The notes beneath the pieces are model-generated. The model worked only from the letters and a program-made list of their open reading frames with translations, ran no database searches and was not told the DNA's origin. A program made the position numbers and the translations under genes. A DNA stretch of 64,000 bases from Sphingobium sp. DEHP117 (GTDB lineage: Bacteria > Pseudomonadota > Alphaproteobacteria > Sphingomonadales > Sphingomonadaceae): positions 124,001-188,000 of the forward strand of contig NZ_JAPFBJ010000003.1 of the NCBI RefSeq assembly GCF_030867385.1. The letters are read 5' to 3'. Positions 32,583-41,895 of the stretch are shown here, piece by piece. Numbering within the stretch: the stretch's first letter is position 1; every line of letters begins with the position of its first letter.

Positions 32583-33623
32583 ATGATCAAGATCGGCCTT
32601 TGCGGTTTGGGTTATTGGGGGAAAAACCTGTTCCGTGCCCTCTCCGGCAACCCCGCCATTCAGCTCGTCGCCGTCGCGGATGCGAAGGCAGACGTGCTCG
32701 ACCGCCTGGCCCTGACGCACCCCGCCATCCGGCGATATACGGATGCGATGGATCTGATCGCCGATCCCGATATCGACGCGGTCTGCATCGCCACGCCGGT
32801 GGCTTCTCATTATGCGCAGGCGAAGGCTGCCCTCGACAACGGCAAGCATGTCATGGTCGAAAAGCCGCTCTGCACGGACAGCGCGGAAGCCGAAGACCTC
32901 AACGCCCGCGCAAAGCTTTACGGTCTCACCCTGATGACCGATCACACCTATCTGTTCCATCCTGCGGTGACGAAACTGCGGGAGCTGGTTCGCTCCGGCG
33001 AGCTGGGGCATGTCAGCTATTTCGACTCCCAGCGGATCAATCTCGGCCTGTTTCAGCCGGATGTGAACGTGTTGTGGGATCTCGCGCCCCATGACCTGTC
33101 GATCATCGACTATCTGTTCAACGGCGAGCCGATCCACATCGAGGCGTCAGGCTATTGCCACGTCAATGCCGGCTTTCCGGACATTGCCTATCTGACCTTC
33201 CACTATCCCAACGCCATGGTCGCCCATCTCAACCTCAGCTGGATGTCGCCGGTGAAGGTGCGCCGCATCGCGGTTGGCGGCAGTGACAAGATGGCGGTGT
33301 GGGACGATCTCGATCGCAACGAGCCGCTGAAGATCTATGACAGCGGCATCACCACCCACCCCCGGCAGGACCGCGACATCATCCTGCCCAACTACCGGAT
33401 CGGATCGGTAACCTCGCCGCGCTTGCCGGAGAACGAGCCGCTGGCGGATATCATCGAGCATTTCCGGCGCGTCGTGCTGGGCGAAGAGATCGCCCGCTCG
33501 GACGGACGCCTGGGGGCACGGGTCGTCCGCACGCTGGAGCGCGCGCAGGTCATCCTCGATCAAAGTCTGAAACAGGTGAGAACGGCTATGTCGGAAATTC
33601 CTCTCTCGATCGAAGCGGCGTGA
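32583..33623 (+). CDS. Gfo/Idh/MocA family sugar oxidoreductase
   Basis: A 346-residue NAD(P)-dependent dehydrogenase. The Rossmann motif GLCGLGYWGKNLFRAL is at the start, the EKP motif is in HVMVEKPLC, and HDLSIIDYL contributes to the catalytic region. Family members oxidise sugars or nucleotide sugars, and those next to a DegT aminotransferase typically make a 3-keto sugar for amination. It overlaps the next gene (GTGA), opening a tightly coupled cluster. Confidence 0.88.
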   Translation: MIKIGLCGLGYWGKNLFRALSGNPAIQLVAVADAKADVLDRLALTHPAIRRYTDAMDLIADPDIDAVCIATPVASHYAQAKAALDNGKHVMVEKPLCTDSAEAEDLNARAKLYGLTLMTDHTYLFHPAVTKLRELVRSGELGHVSYFDSQRINLGLFQPDVNVLWDLAPHDLSIIDYLFNGEPIHIEASGYCHVNAGFPDIAYLTFHYPNAMVAHLNLSWMSPVKVRRIAVGGSDKMAVWDDLDRNEPLKIYDSGITTHPRQDRDIILPNYRIGSVTSPRLPENEPLADIIEHFRRVVLGEEIARSDGRLGARVVRTLERAQVILDQSLKQVRTAMSEIPLSIEAA

Positions 33624-34801
33624 ACGCCGTGGCCACGCGGATGAACGCGAGCGTGCGGTACGAGCCGCTGGAGGACATGGCCCACACGCCTGTCCCCTTT
33701 GCCGATCTTTCCATCCAGTGGGATCAGATCCGACCGGCGGCGATGGCCGACCTCGAAAAGCTGTTTGCGGAAAGCGCCTTTTGCCAGGGCCCATGGGCAA
33801 CGGCGTTTGAGGCGCAGATTGCCGATTATCTCGGCGCCAAACATGCCGTTGCGGTCAACAGCGGCAGCTCCGCGCTCCATGTCGCGACGATAGCCGCCGG
33901 CATCGGTCGCGGCGACAAGGTTCTGGTGCCCGCCCACACCTTCATCGGCACGATCTGGGGCCTGATCTACGAAGGCGCCATTCCGGTATTCTGCGACGTA
34001 GACGACGCCACCGGCACCATCGACCTCGCCGATGCAGAGCGGCGCATGGAGCCGGGCGTCAAGGCGATCATCCCCGTGCATCTCTATGGCCAGCCGGTTG
34101 ACCTGCCCGCCACCCTCGCCTTTGCCGAACGCCACGGCCTTACCGTGATCGAGGATTGCGCGCAGGCCATCGGCGCGTGCCATCAGGGGCGGTCGGTCGG
34201 CACCTTCGGCGCAATGGGCTGCTTCAGCTTCTATCCCGGCAAAAATCTCGGCGGCGCGGGCGAAGGCGGCTTGGTCGTGACCGATGACGGCGACAAGGCC
34301 GACCTGATGCGCGCCGTGCGCAATCACGGTCAGGGCGAGCGCTATGTCCATGAGCGTGTCGGCTATAACTACCGCATGGACGGCATTCAGGCGTTGGTGC
34401 TGTCGCACAAGCTGAGGCGATTGGACGGCTGGACCGATCAGCGTCGCGCCGTCGCCGCGCGCTATGCGGAGGCGCTCGCAGGAACGCCGCTTCGCCTGCC
34501 CGTCACGGCGCACGGCGATCATGTCTATCATCTCTATGTGGTGCGCACGCGGCAGCGCGACGCGCTGAAGGCATTTCTGGATGCGCGAGGCGTTCAGACG
34601 GGCCTTCATTACCCCGTCCCGCTCTACCGCCAGCCCTGCCTCTCCGGCATCGCTTCATCGCACGCCACCGCGCCCTTTCCTGTGACAGAGGACTGGGCAG
34701 CCAACGGCCTTTCGCTGCCCATGTTCGCCGGGATGACGGCGGAGCAGCAGGATCAAGTCATCGACGCTATCCATGATTTCTTCAAGGGGAGCCGCTCATG
34801 A
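33620..34801 (+). CDS. DegT/DnrJ/EryC1/StrS sugar aminotransferase
   Basis: A PLP aminotransferase of up to 393 residues that converts keto sugars to amino sugars. The PLP-binding GSSALHVA, the DCAQAIGA site and the Schiff-base lysine in FSFYPGKNLGGAGEGG are clear; the C terminus has TGLHYPVPLYRQPC. The GTG at 33620 overlaps the oxidoreductase stop; in-frame ATGs at 33641 and 33677 are alternatives, the last matching the usual family start. With the preceding oxidoreductase it would install an amino group on a nucleotide sugar (inference). Confidence 0.9.
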   Translation: MNAVATRMNASVRYEPLEDMAHTPVPFADLSIQWDQIRPAAMADLEKLFAESAFCQGPWATAFEAQIADYLGAKHAVAVNSGSSALHVATIAAGIGRGDKVLVPAHTFIGTIWGLIYEGAIPVFCDVDDATGTIDLADAERRMEPGVKAIIPVHLYGQPVDLPATLAFAERHGLTVIEDCAQAIGACHQGRSVGTFGAMGCFSFYPGKNLGGAGEGGLVVTDDGDKADLMRAVRNHGQGERYVHERVGYNYRMDGIQALVLSHKLRRLDGWTDQRRAVAARYAEALAGTPLRLPVTAHGDHVYHLYVVRTRQRDALKAFLDARGVQTGLHYPVPLYRQPCLSGIASSHATAPFPVTEDWAANGLSLPMFAGMTAEQQDQVIDAIHDFFKGSRS

Positions 34802-36480
34802 TCAACACACGCATCTTTCCCCGTCGCCGCGTCCTGTGCGTGAGGCCATATCCCAATCCCGCAGCGTCGGCGCTCCCGCGTGAGGCGTCTGACGAGTGGG
34901 TCGCCACCCTCGCCCTGCACTGCGATGTCACCGTCATCGAGCAGGATTTCGACTTTGCCGAGGCATGCGAGCGCCTGAAGCCAGATTTCGTGATCTTCGA
35001 TTCCGTGCACTGGGTCCGCTCGCCTGCGTTGAACATCACAAACCCGCGAGCATTCCCTGAGATTCCGCGCGCGCTTTACTATGATTGCGATCCCCACGAA
35101 CCCATGCGGCCGTATCTCATGCCGCTGCTGGAGGCATGTGGCGTCGACACGATCTTCTGCGGCATCGAGCATCTCCAGCAGATGCCGGAGCTGGCGCTGC
35201 GCGACCATTTCGTGATCCCGAAGTTCATCGATAGTGACATATTCCGCGACTATGGGCTGGAAAAAACCATCCCCGTCAGCGTTTTCGGCGGCCATCTCTT
35301 CCCGACATTTTACGCGTGGCGAGCGAAGTTTCTGGAAGAAATCCAGCGTCTGATCCCGACGCTGGTCTATCCCCATCCGGGCTATACGCTGAAGGAACCC
35401 AATCCATTCGAAGCGCGTAACGAGAAATATGCCCGGCTGCTGTCCGCTAGCTACTTCTCCGTTTCGGACACGACGCGCCTCGATTATGTCGTGCGCAAGC
35501 ATCTGGAAATCCCGGCCGCAGGCGCGGTGCTGGTGGCGCCCCGCTCGGAGGTAGTGGAGGCGCTGGGCTTCGTAGACATGGAGAACTGCCTGCTCGGCGA
35601 AGGCGATGAACTCTATCGACGGATCAGATCCGTCGCCGCCGACACGGCGCTTTACGAGCACATCCGCAAGGCCGGGCATGATCTCGTTCACGGGCGCTAT
35701 ACCCGCAAGCACTGGACATATATGCTCGACTGGTTCGAGTGCCGCATGACATGTGGCCCGGATGAAGTCACCCAGCAGAACGGCCGCTTCGGCAAGTTCC
35801 GCAATGTGCCCGCACAAACCGCCACGGCGTCGGTAGCCGGGCTGTCATACGGGCCGTCGCCCATGTCGGCCGCGCTGCGAAATGCCGCGAGCGCCATCCT
35901 CTCCGGTCGGGCGCTGATCGAGGCGAAGGCAGGCTTGCAAGAGGCGGTGCGATGGATCGGCCATATCGCCGAGCCGCACTTCCTGCTAGGCGTCATCGCG
36001 ATGCTGGAAGGCAATATGGATACCGCGGTCGAGGGCATTGGCCGCCGCCCCATTTCCTTCGGCAAAGGCGAAGTTGCTGCAGGCCAGTTTGAGCTGGGCC
36101 TGCTCGATCCCTGCGAACTTGCCATGCTGCTGTGCATCGGCGCCATTCAGGACGATGTCGCGTTCTGCAGCAGCTTGCTGTCCTATGTGCCCACGACCCC
36201 GCACGTCGCGGTACGGCGGGCCGTCTGGCTGTTGTCCGGCGCGCCGCTCAATGCCGATTTCAACGAGGGCCTGATGATGGCGCAACCGGGCGACATCATG
36301 TCGATACACTGGATCGGCCAGGAATCGCTTCCGCAATGGCTTCTGCTCATGGCGCGTGTTCTCGATGCCACCGGCCAGACCAGCCAGGCCTCCCATCTGC
36401 GCACCATCGCCGCCGCCTTCGATCCTTCTGACGAGAACGCCCCGCTGGAGCAGGATCACGACAGGTGCCATGTCGCATAG
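34798..36480 (+). CDS. CgeB-like glycosyltransferase with C-terminal helical region
   Basis: A 560-residue cytoplasmic protein. The first ~320 residues resemble CgeB/DUF3880-type glycosyltransferases: DFVIFDSVHW, YYDCDPHEPM, SDTTRLDYVVRKHLEIPAAGAVLV and FVDMENCLLGEGDELYRRI are the acceptor/donor-site pattern of that GT-B group. The last ~200 residues have Ala- and Leu-rich helical units of the TPR kind (HFLLGVIAMLEGNMD). The donor sugar is unknown. It overlaps both neighbours (ATGA at the front, 11 bases at the end). Confidence 0.75.
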   Translation: MINTRIFPRRRVLCVRPYPNPAASALPREASDEWVATLALHCDVTVIEQDFDFAEACERLKPDFVIFDSVHWVRSPALNITNPRAFPEIPRALYYDCDPHEPMRPYLMPLLEACGVDTIFCGIEHLQQMPELALRDHFVIPKFIDSDIFRDYGLEKTIPVSVFGGHLFPTFYAWRAKFLEEIQRLIPTLVYPHPGYTLKEPNPFEARNEKYARLLSASYFSVSDTTRLDYVVRKHLEIPAAGAVLVAPRSEVVEALGFVDMENCLLGEGDELYRRIRSVAADTALYEHIRKAGHDLVHGRYTRKHWTYMLDWFECRMTCGPDEVTQQNGRFGKFRNVPAQTATASVAGLSYGPSPMSAALRNAASAILSGRALIEAKAGLQEAVRWIGHIAEPHFLLGVIAMLEGNMDTAVEGIGRRPISFGKGEVAAGQFELGLLDPCELAMLLCIGAIQDDVAFCSSLLSYVPTTPHVAVRRAVWLLSGAPLNADFNEGLMMAQPGDIMSIHWIGQESLPQWLLLMARVLDATGQTSQASHLRTIAAAFDPSDENAPLEQDHDRCHVA

Positions 36481-37468
36481 CATCACCCGCTATGAGGATC
36501 GCTTTGCCGCGCCATGGGACGCGCTGATAGCGCGCAGCCATGGCGGGACCATCATGCACAGTCGGCGCTTTCTGGCCTATCATGGAGATCGCTTTCAGGA
36601 TGAAAGCCTGTGCCTGTGGAGCGATCCGGGGGTAAGGTTGCAAGCGGCACTGCCGCTGGCCCGTTCGCCAAGTGCGCCCGATACGATCGTGTCACATCCC
36701 GGCAGCACTTTTGGCGGGTTGATCGAAGACGGGATCGACCCGGAAAAGCGCGCTACGCTGCTTTCCGCCTGTGCGCGGCATCTGCTGGATCGTGGCTTTC
36801 GTCGGATGACATACAAGCCGCAACCGGCCATTTTCGGGCAGCAGTTCGATGAAAGCGACTTGCGTCTGATGATTCGGGTGGCGTCAGTGCACCGCACCGA
36901 CCTCTGGAATTTCATCCGTCTCGACCGGGCCCACGCCCTCTCCGAAAAGCGGCGCTCATCCGTCAAGGCTGCCGGGCGCAAGGAAATTACGGTCCGCGAA
37001 GCGCAGGGCGAAGCGGAATGGCGGCTATTCTATTCCATGCTGACGGAAAATCTGTCGGCACGCCATGGCGTGGCGCCCGTGCACAGCATCGACGAACTGC
37101 TGTCGCTGCGCGGTCGGCTTGAGGACGGGAGCAGGCTCTGGCTGGCCATCGGCCCCGGCGGCGAAATCCTGGCGGGCACATGGTGCCTTGCCTACAACAG
37201 CAGCACCGCGCACACCCAATATATCGCTTCGACCGAGCAGGGCCGGAAGCTGGGCGCCGTGGATTTCCTGCTCGCCAATCTGATCGGCCGGTATGCCGAA
37301 GCGGGCTTTGGAATTTTCTCCTTCGGCGTCAACACTCTGAAAGACGGATTTTCCATCAACAAGGGCCTACTGAAACAGAAATTGCAATTTGGGTCCGGCG
37401 TCACCGTTCACTGGCATTTCGATGTCGATCTTGAACGACTGGCCGCCATCGATGCCGGCTTTCAATGA
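36470..37468 (+). CDS. GNAT/FemAB-like acyltransferase
   Basis: A 332-residue protein of the BioF2-like / FemAB acyltransferase type. RRSSVKAAGRKEITVREAQG starts the second GNAT-like half. LFYSMLTENLSARHGVAPVHS, AGTWCLAYNSSTAHTQYIAS and FSFGVNTLKDGFSINKGL fit the FemAB pattern for polysaccharide or exopolysaccharide-linked acyl or peptidyl transfer. The ATG at 36470 is inside the end of the glycosyltransferase gene. With a sugar aminotransferase upstream, N-acylation of the amino sugar is a reasonable guess. Confidence 0.75.
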   Translation: MSHSITRYEDRFAAPWDALIARSHGGTIMHSRRFLAYHGDRFQDESLCLWSDPGVRLQAALPLARSPSAPDTIVSHPGSTFGGLIEDGIDPEKRATLLSACARHLLDRGFRRMTYKPQPAIFGQQFDESDLRLMIRVASVHRTDLWNFIRLDRAHALSEKRRSSVKAAGRKEITVREAQGEAEWRLFYSMLTENLSARHGVAPVHSIDELLSLRGRLEDGSRLWLAIGPGGEILAGTWCLAYNSSTAHTQYIASTEQGRKLGAVDFLLANLIGRYAEAGFGIFSFGVNTLKDGFSINKGLLKQKLQFGSGVTVHWHFDVDLERLAAIDAGFQ

Positions 37469-38316
37469 ACCCGCAGATCCACGAACCGTCACATATGGCA
37501 CTGACCGAACAGGAAAGGGAGCGGATCATGCGCGCAGCATCATCCAACGCATCAAAGCTCATCTCGGCCGAGGATTATGCCCAGAAATACCTCGCCGACA
37601 TGGGGTTTGAGCATAATCTCATCACGGCGCGACAGGACTGTTGCCTGGAGTTCCTCGCAGACTGCCAGCCGCATACGGTTCTTGAGGTTGGCTGCGGGCC
37701 AGACCTGCTGATTGACCGCTTCGATCTTGCCGGCTCCGCAATTCGCAAATGGGTCGTAGTCGAACCATCGTCCTACGCAGACGACTTTGAACGGCGGATC
37801 AAGCATTCGAACAAGCTGGCTTTGACGCGCGGCTATCTGGAGGATCAGGTTCCTGTTTTGCGAGATCATTTGCCGGGCGGATTTGACGCGGTTCTCCTGT
37901 CTGGCCTGCTGCATGAGACCACCCAGCCCGCCAACATGTTGAACGCTGCTCATGATCTGCTGCGAGACGGCGGGCATCTTTTCGTCAGCGTCCCCAATGC
38001 CAATTCCTTTCACCGCCTTCTGGCAGTGGAAATGGGCATGATGGACAGCCCCACGCAGCTATCGGACCGCAACCTGGAGCTTGGTCACCCGGTCGTCTAC
38101 AACCGGGAAAGCCTGACCGAAGTGATCGAAGACGCCGGATTCCAGCCGGAGCAGTTTTCCGGCTATATGTTCAAGCCCTTTTCGAACGGACAGATGGCGG
38201 CCATCCTCAAGACAATTGGCGACGATGTTGTTGACGGGCTCAACAGTCTCGGAAAGATCTTCCCTGACAATGCGGCCGAAATTGCCATTTCAGCCCGCAA
38301 ACCAGTAAATTCCTGA
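37465..38316 (+). CDS. SAM-dependent class I methyltransferase
   Basis: A 283-residue methyltransferase. Motif I is VLEVGCGPDLLIDRF, an acidic motif II follows (VVEPSSYADDFERR), and the motif IV region is DAVLLSGLLHETTQPANML. DGGHLFVSVPNANSFHRLL is typical of enzymes acting on glycan or lipid acceptors. It starts with ATG overlapping the previous stop (ATGA); an in-frame ATG 30 bases later is the alternative. The substrate is unknown but the context points to a surface sugar. Confidence 0.85.
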   Translation: MNPQIHEPSHMALTEQERERIMRAASSNASKLISAEDYAQKYLADMGFEHNLITARQDCCLEFLADCQPHTVLEVGCGPDLLIDRFDLAGSAIRKWVVVEPSSYADDFERRIKHSNKLALTRGYLEDQVPVLRDHLPGGFDAVLLSGLLHETTQPANMLNAAHDLLRDGGHLFVSVPNANSFHRLLAVEMGMMDSPTQLSDRNLELGHPVVYNRESLTEVIEDAGFQPEQFSGYMFKPFSNGQMAAILKTIGDDVVDGLNSLGKIFPDNAAEIAISARKPVNS

Positions 38317-38350
38317 GCATGGACACTGCACAGATAGTTGGAGAATTCGC

Positions 38351-39166
38351 ATGAAACCATCCACGAATTATCTGGATTTTGTCCAGAACCACATCAACCC
38401 CATATTCGTTTCCGGCTGCCCGCGCAGCGGGACGACGATATGCCATGCCCTGTTGTGCACATCTCCGAATGTGAATGACTATGTGCCGGAGTCTTCATTC
38501 CTCACAGGCATTCTGAACAATTTTGTTACGGGCCTCAACAGCGACGAGCACAATGTCGATTATTTCGGTTCGAAGCAAAATTTCATCGACTACGGCCTGG
38601 AGCAGATCGCCACTTTGATCATGCACTCATGGCTTCGGTTCGAGAGTCCAGAATTCCTCTGCCTCAAAGACCCCAATATGTACGCGCATATGGACTGGCT
38701 GCATCAGGCTTTCCCGAGAGTGCACTATGTTTTCACCATTCGTGACCCTGCGGAGGTCATCTCCTCACGGGTTTCGGTTGAAAGAAAATATGGAAGAACG
38801 GTCGATGACAACGTCATGATAAACTTGTCTTCCGAGCTTGTGAAATATTTCGATTTCCTCATTGCGCTACACCAAAATCATGCTGATAGGCTGACGATAG
38901 TGCATTATGATGAGATCATGTCAGGCAATATCGGGCATAAATTCTCGAAAATAAGCAATTCGATCACCATCAATAATGCAGATGTCTGGAAATCTAAATT
39001 TTTCCATGCTTTCAACGAGCAAAGTCCCTGGATATCCAAAAACTACGGAGTTTCTGTCGAAAACGCGCAGAAATCCCCGATCATTTTGGATGAGGGTCAG
39101 ATCAATATCGTCAATACCATATGCGATGATGCATACACACAATCATGCAAGATTATGAACCACTAG
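38351..39166 (+). CDS. sulfotransferase
   Basis: A 271-residue PAPS-dependent sulfotransferase. The 5'-phosphosulfate loop is FVSGCPRSGTTICHALL near residue 20, and the 3'-phosphate region is YVFTIRDPAEVISSRVSVE. It would add sulfate to a sugar or polysaccharide hydroxyl. The coding sequence is distinctly less GC-rich than its neighbours, suggesting recent acquisition. It is the last gene of the sugar cluster, 34 bases after the methyltransferase gene and before tRNA-Ser. Confidence 0.88.
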   Translation: MKPSTNYLDFVQNHINPIFVSGCPRSGTTICHALLCTSPNVNDYVPESSFLTGILNNFVTGLNSDEHNVDYFGSKQNFIDYGLEQIATLIMHSWLRFESPEFLCLKDPNMYAHMDWLHQAFPRVHYVFTIRDPAEVISSRVSVERKYGRTVDDNVMINLSSELVKYFDFLIALHQNHADRLTIVHYDEIMSGNIGHKFSKISNSITINNADVWKSKFFHAFNEQSPWISKNYGVSVENAQKSPIILDEGQINIVNTICDDAYTQSCKIMNH

Positions 39167-39290
39167 GCGATCTGGCTCTCGTTTCGAAAACCGAAAACTG
39201 ACACGATGTGTTGGGGGCTTGGGTAGCGGCTCTTGGTCTCGGCCGCGCGACTTCGGCTTCTCAGCGCATGAACATCGATTTTGAAAAAGT

Positions 39291-39382
39291 TGGCGGAGAC
39301 GGAGGGATTCGAACCCTCGGTAGCCCCTTAAGGCTACGACGGTTTAGCAAACCGCTGGTTTCAGCCACTCACCCACGTCTCC
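39291..39382 (-). tRNA. tRNA-Ser (anticodon GCU)
   Basis: Read on the minus strand the molecule starts GGAGACGTGGGTGAGTGGC and ends CGTCTCC-G-CCA, with a 7-pair acceptor stem and an encoded CCA. The anticodon stem-loop CGGTTTGCTAAACCG gives GCU. A long variable arm (GTCGTAGCCTTAAGGGGCTAC) and the T-loop GGTTCGAATCC are typical of class II tRNA-Ser. It has about 92 bases including CCA. It decodes AGC and AGU. No integrase or attachment-site duplication is seen beside it. Confidence 0.95.
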
Positions 39383-39515
39383 GCACTAAGAATTCGCCAT
39401 AAGACTGGCATGTGGCGGGCTGAACGAGAGGGGCTATAGCGGTGCTCCGGCCGCTTGGCAATCCGGCTGAACCCTCTGTCGCGCGAAATATGCCGGGCGC
39501 GGCGAGACCGGCCCG

Positions 39516-40409
39516 TCAGGCAGGGGTACGCGGCCGGGCTTGCGCATAGCTGCCCAGAATGCGCACCCATTTCGCCTGATATCCGAGCTCTTCCAGCGCG
39601 CGGTCCACCGCCGCATCGCCGGGCATGCCTTCGATGTCCGCGTAAAACTCCGTGGCGGCAAAGCTGGCCCCGCGCTGATAGCTTTCCAGCTTGGTCATGT
39701 TGACGCCATTGGTGGCGAAGCAGCCCAGCGCCTTGTAGAGCGCGGCAGGAATATTACGCACCTCGAACAGAAAGCTGGTCATCGTCGGCGTGCCCGGGGG
39801 CGGCGTGACGGCGTGGCGCGCGAGCACGACGAACCGGGTCATGTTGTCGGGGCTGTCCTCTATGTCGCGCGCGAGAATCTTCAGGCCGTACAACTCCGCC
39901 GCCAGCGTCGGTGCGATTGCCGCCACGCCCTGCTCCCGGCTCTCCGCGACCAGCGCAGCCGCACCCGCCGTGTCTGCATACGAAATCGCACGAATGCCCC
40001 GCTCGCGCAGATAATGGCGGCACTGGCCCAGAGCCTGCACGTGGCTCAGCACCTCGCGCACCGGCGAATCGTCAGGCGCCATCAGCTGGTGGTGGATCGG
40101 CAGGAACAGCTCATCGACGATCGACAGGCCTGATTCCGGGAGCAGATGGTGCATGTCCGCCACGCGCCCATGCAGGGAATTTTCGATCGGGATCATCGCC
40201 CGGTCCGCCCTACCCTCGATCACGGCGTCAAGCGCATCCTCAAATGAAAAGCAGGGCAATGGCGCGCATTCTTGGCTATATTCAAGCGCCGCTCGATGCG
40301 AATTGGCACCCGGCGCACCCTGAAAGGCGATGGCGCGCGCTGGATCGGCCAGCGCCGCAGCGCTCATCTGCTCCACCAGCGTGCGAGCGGGAACGGGATA
40401 GCTTTCCAT
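39516..40409 (-). CDS. pheA: prephenate dehydratase
   Basis: A 297-residue monofunctional prephenate dehydratase, converting prephenate to phenylpyruvate in phenylalanine synthesis. The PDT domain shows AFQGAPGANSHRAALEY, IPIENSLHGRV and the NMTRFVVLAR motif. A C-terminal ACT domain (about 200-290) carries FEVRNIPAALYKAL and the ESYQRG regulatory signature for phenylalanine binding. The length is normal. It is a single gene facing tRNA-Ser. Confidence 0.93.
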   Translation of the reverse strand: MESYPVPARTLVEQMSAAALADPARAIAFQGAPGANSHRAALEYSQECAPLPCFSFEDALDAVIEGRADRAMIPIENSLHGRVADMHHLLPESGLSIVDELFLPIHHQLMAPDDSPVREVLSHVQALGQCRHYLRERGIRAISYADTAGAAALVAESREQGVAAIAPTLAAELYGLKILARDIEDSPDNMTRFVVLARHAVTPPPGTPTMTSFLFEVRNIPAALYKALGCFATNGVNMTKLESYQRGASFAATEFYADIEGMPGDAAVDRALEELGYQAKWVRILGSYAQARPRTPA

Positions 40410-40629
40410 AGCGTGACTGCGCCTCCGCCGTCGCGCTTAAGGGCAGTCGAGAATCCATGCAAGCTTAGCTTGCGCAGGAGCGATCCTCCCATTATGGCAT
40501 CGCGCATACGAGGGGGGTGCACCATGCCCGGAGCGCTTCTTTCGGCATGAATGGCAGGAATTTGGCACCGCCGCGCCGCGCAGTCGGGGGCAAGGGGGCG
40601 GCCAGGGTTTGAAGAAGGATTGCGGGCGC

Positions 40630-41250
40630 ATGGATGATCGTTTCAATACATTTGCGGGTTGGGCATTGTTCGCGGGCATCATCGCGCTCGGCGGAGGCAT
40701 CGTAGCCAGCAAGATGTTCCACTCCGAGCGCCCGGAAGAGATGGGCTACGCCATTGAGGGCGTGGAGGCCGAGGGTGAAGGCGGCGCGGCCGGTCCATCG
40801 CTCAACACCCTGCTCGCCTCCGCAGACGTCGCCAAGGGCGAGAAGGTCTTCGCCAAGTGCGCCGCGTGCCACACCGTCAACCAGGGTGGCGCAAACGGCA
40901 TTGGCCCCAATCTCTATGCCACGGTCGGCAAGCCGCACGGCCATGTCGCGGGTTTCGCTTACTCCGACGCGCTGAAGAAAGTCCCCGGCAACTGGGATTT
41001 TGCTGCGCTCGACAAATGGCTTACCAGCCCGCGTGATTATGCGCCCGGCACCAAGATGACCTTCGCAGGCCTTGGTAACCCGGTCGATCGCGCCAACCTG
41101 ATCGCGTGGCTCAACACGCAGGGCTCGAACCTGCCGCTGCCTGCAGCCGATGCGCCCGCCGCTGCCGAGGGCACAGGCAACGCCGCCAATGCAGCGGAAG
41201 GGGCCGATAATGCTGCGGCTCCCGCCAACGCAGCTGCTCCGGCGAAGTAA
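40630..41250 (+). CDS. membrane-anchored class I cytochrome c
   Basis: A 206-residue c-type cytochrome. An uncleaved-looking N-terminal helix (FAGWALFAGIIALGGGIVA) anchors it. The heme site is KCAACHTVN, with the distal methionine likely in GTKMTFAGL. The class I fold is typical of CycM-like electron carriers between the bc1 complex and oxidases. The tail (about the last 45 residues) is Ala/Pro-rich. The ATG at 40630 is preferred; a TTG 21 bases upstream is possible. Monocistronic. Confidence 0.88.
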   Translation: MDDRFNTFAGWALFAGIIALGGGIVASKMFHSERPEEMGYAIEGVEAEGEGGAAGPSLNTLLASADVAKGEKVFAKCAACHTVNQGGANGIGPNLYATVGKPHGHVAGFAYSDALKKVPGNWDFAALDKWLTSPRDYAPGTKMTFAGLGNPVDRANLIAWLNTQGSNLPLPAADAPAAAEGTGNAANAAEGADNAAAPANAAAPAK

Positions 41251-41308
41251 TTTCCGGCGGCAATGAGGCGCTCGCCCAGCTGACGCGGGCGAGCAATCTG
41301 GTGAGCCT

Positions 41309-41893
41309 CTATCGCGCGCTGGGTGGTGACGCCGCTCGGGATGGCGCAGTCAGATAAGCACGAAAAAGCGCCTTGGCGCCCAGTATCGCTTGCGCGCGCC
41401 AGGCGGAGCCGGTGTCTGCCGCGTTGAGCCGCGCCAGCAACGCGGCCCATCCGCCCTGCCGATGCACCGCGCTCAGGAAGGCAACCGGCAGGCCCGGCGC
41501 TATTCGCCTCGCCAGAACGGCACCCCCTAACCGCGAGCCTTCAAGCACATAGAGCGCGCCCCAGCGTGCCGCCTCCCCGTCCGGCAGCACGAGATCCATG
41601 TCCTGCGGCGCGTCGAGTCCCAACTCTTTCAGGTCTTCAAGCAGCGCCTCGGCCCGCCCCCGCCAGTCATTGATCAGTCCATGCGGCGCGATGAGGCGCT
41701 CGGTCACGGGGAGAATGCGCGCATGCGCTGTGAGGAAATCCCCATATCCAGCGCGCGTGGCGAGCGAAAATCGCGAGAACGCAGCGTCCACCGCCTCGTG
41801 ATCGGCGCGCGTGGCAATGCGCAGAGTCTGGAGGGCCGACACGTCGTCCGTGGCAACCTCGTCTTCCGTTAGAAGGGCAACAGGCCGATTCAT
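41309..41893 (-). CDS. bphO: bacteriophytochrome-associated heme oxygenase
   Basis: A 194-residue heme oxygenase that opens heme to biliverdin, the phytochrome chromophore. The proximal heme histidine is in LRIATRADHEAVDAAF, and the ALYVLEGSRLGGAVL helix is the distal glycine-rich helix (YVLEGSxLGG). It begins 3 bases after bphP and is therefore its operon partner. The length matches BphO rather than the larger Hmu-type oxygenases. Confidence 0.93.
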   Translation of the reverse strand: MNRPVALLTEDEVATDDVSALQTLRIATRADHEAVDAAFSRFSLATRAGYGDFLTAHARILPVTERLIAPHGLINDWRGRAEALLEDLKELGLDAPQDMDLVLPDGEAARWGALYVLEGSRLGGAVLARRIAPGLPVAFLSAVHRQGGWAALLARLNAADTGSAWRAQAILGAKALFRAYLTAPSRAASPPSAR

Positions 41894-41895
41894 CG

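Noticed and set aside
39291..39383. tRNA-Ser as an integration site for a genomic island including the sugar cluster
   Set aside because: No integrase, no duplicated tRNA end and no prophage genes are present on either side within the window.
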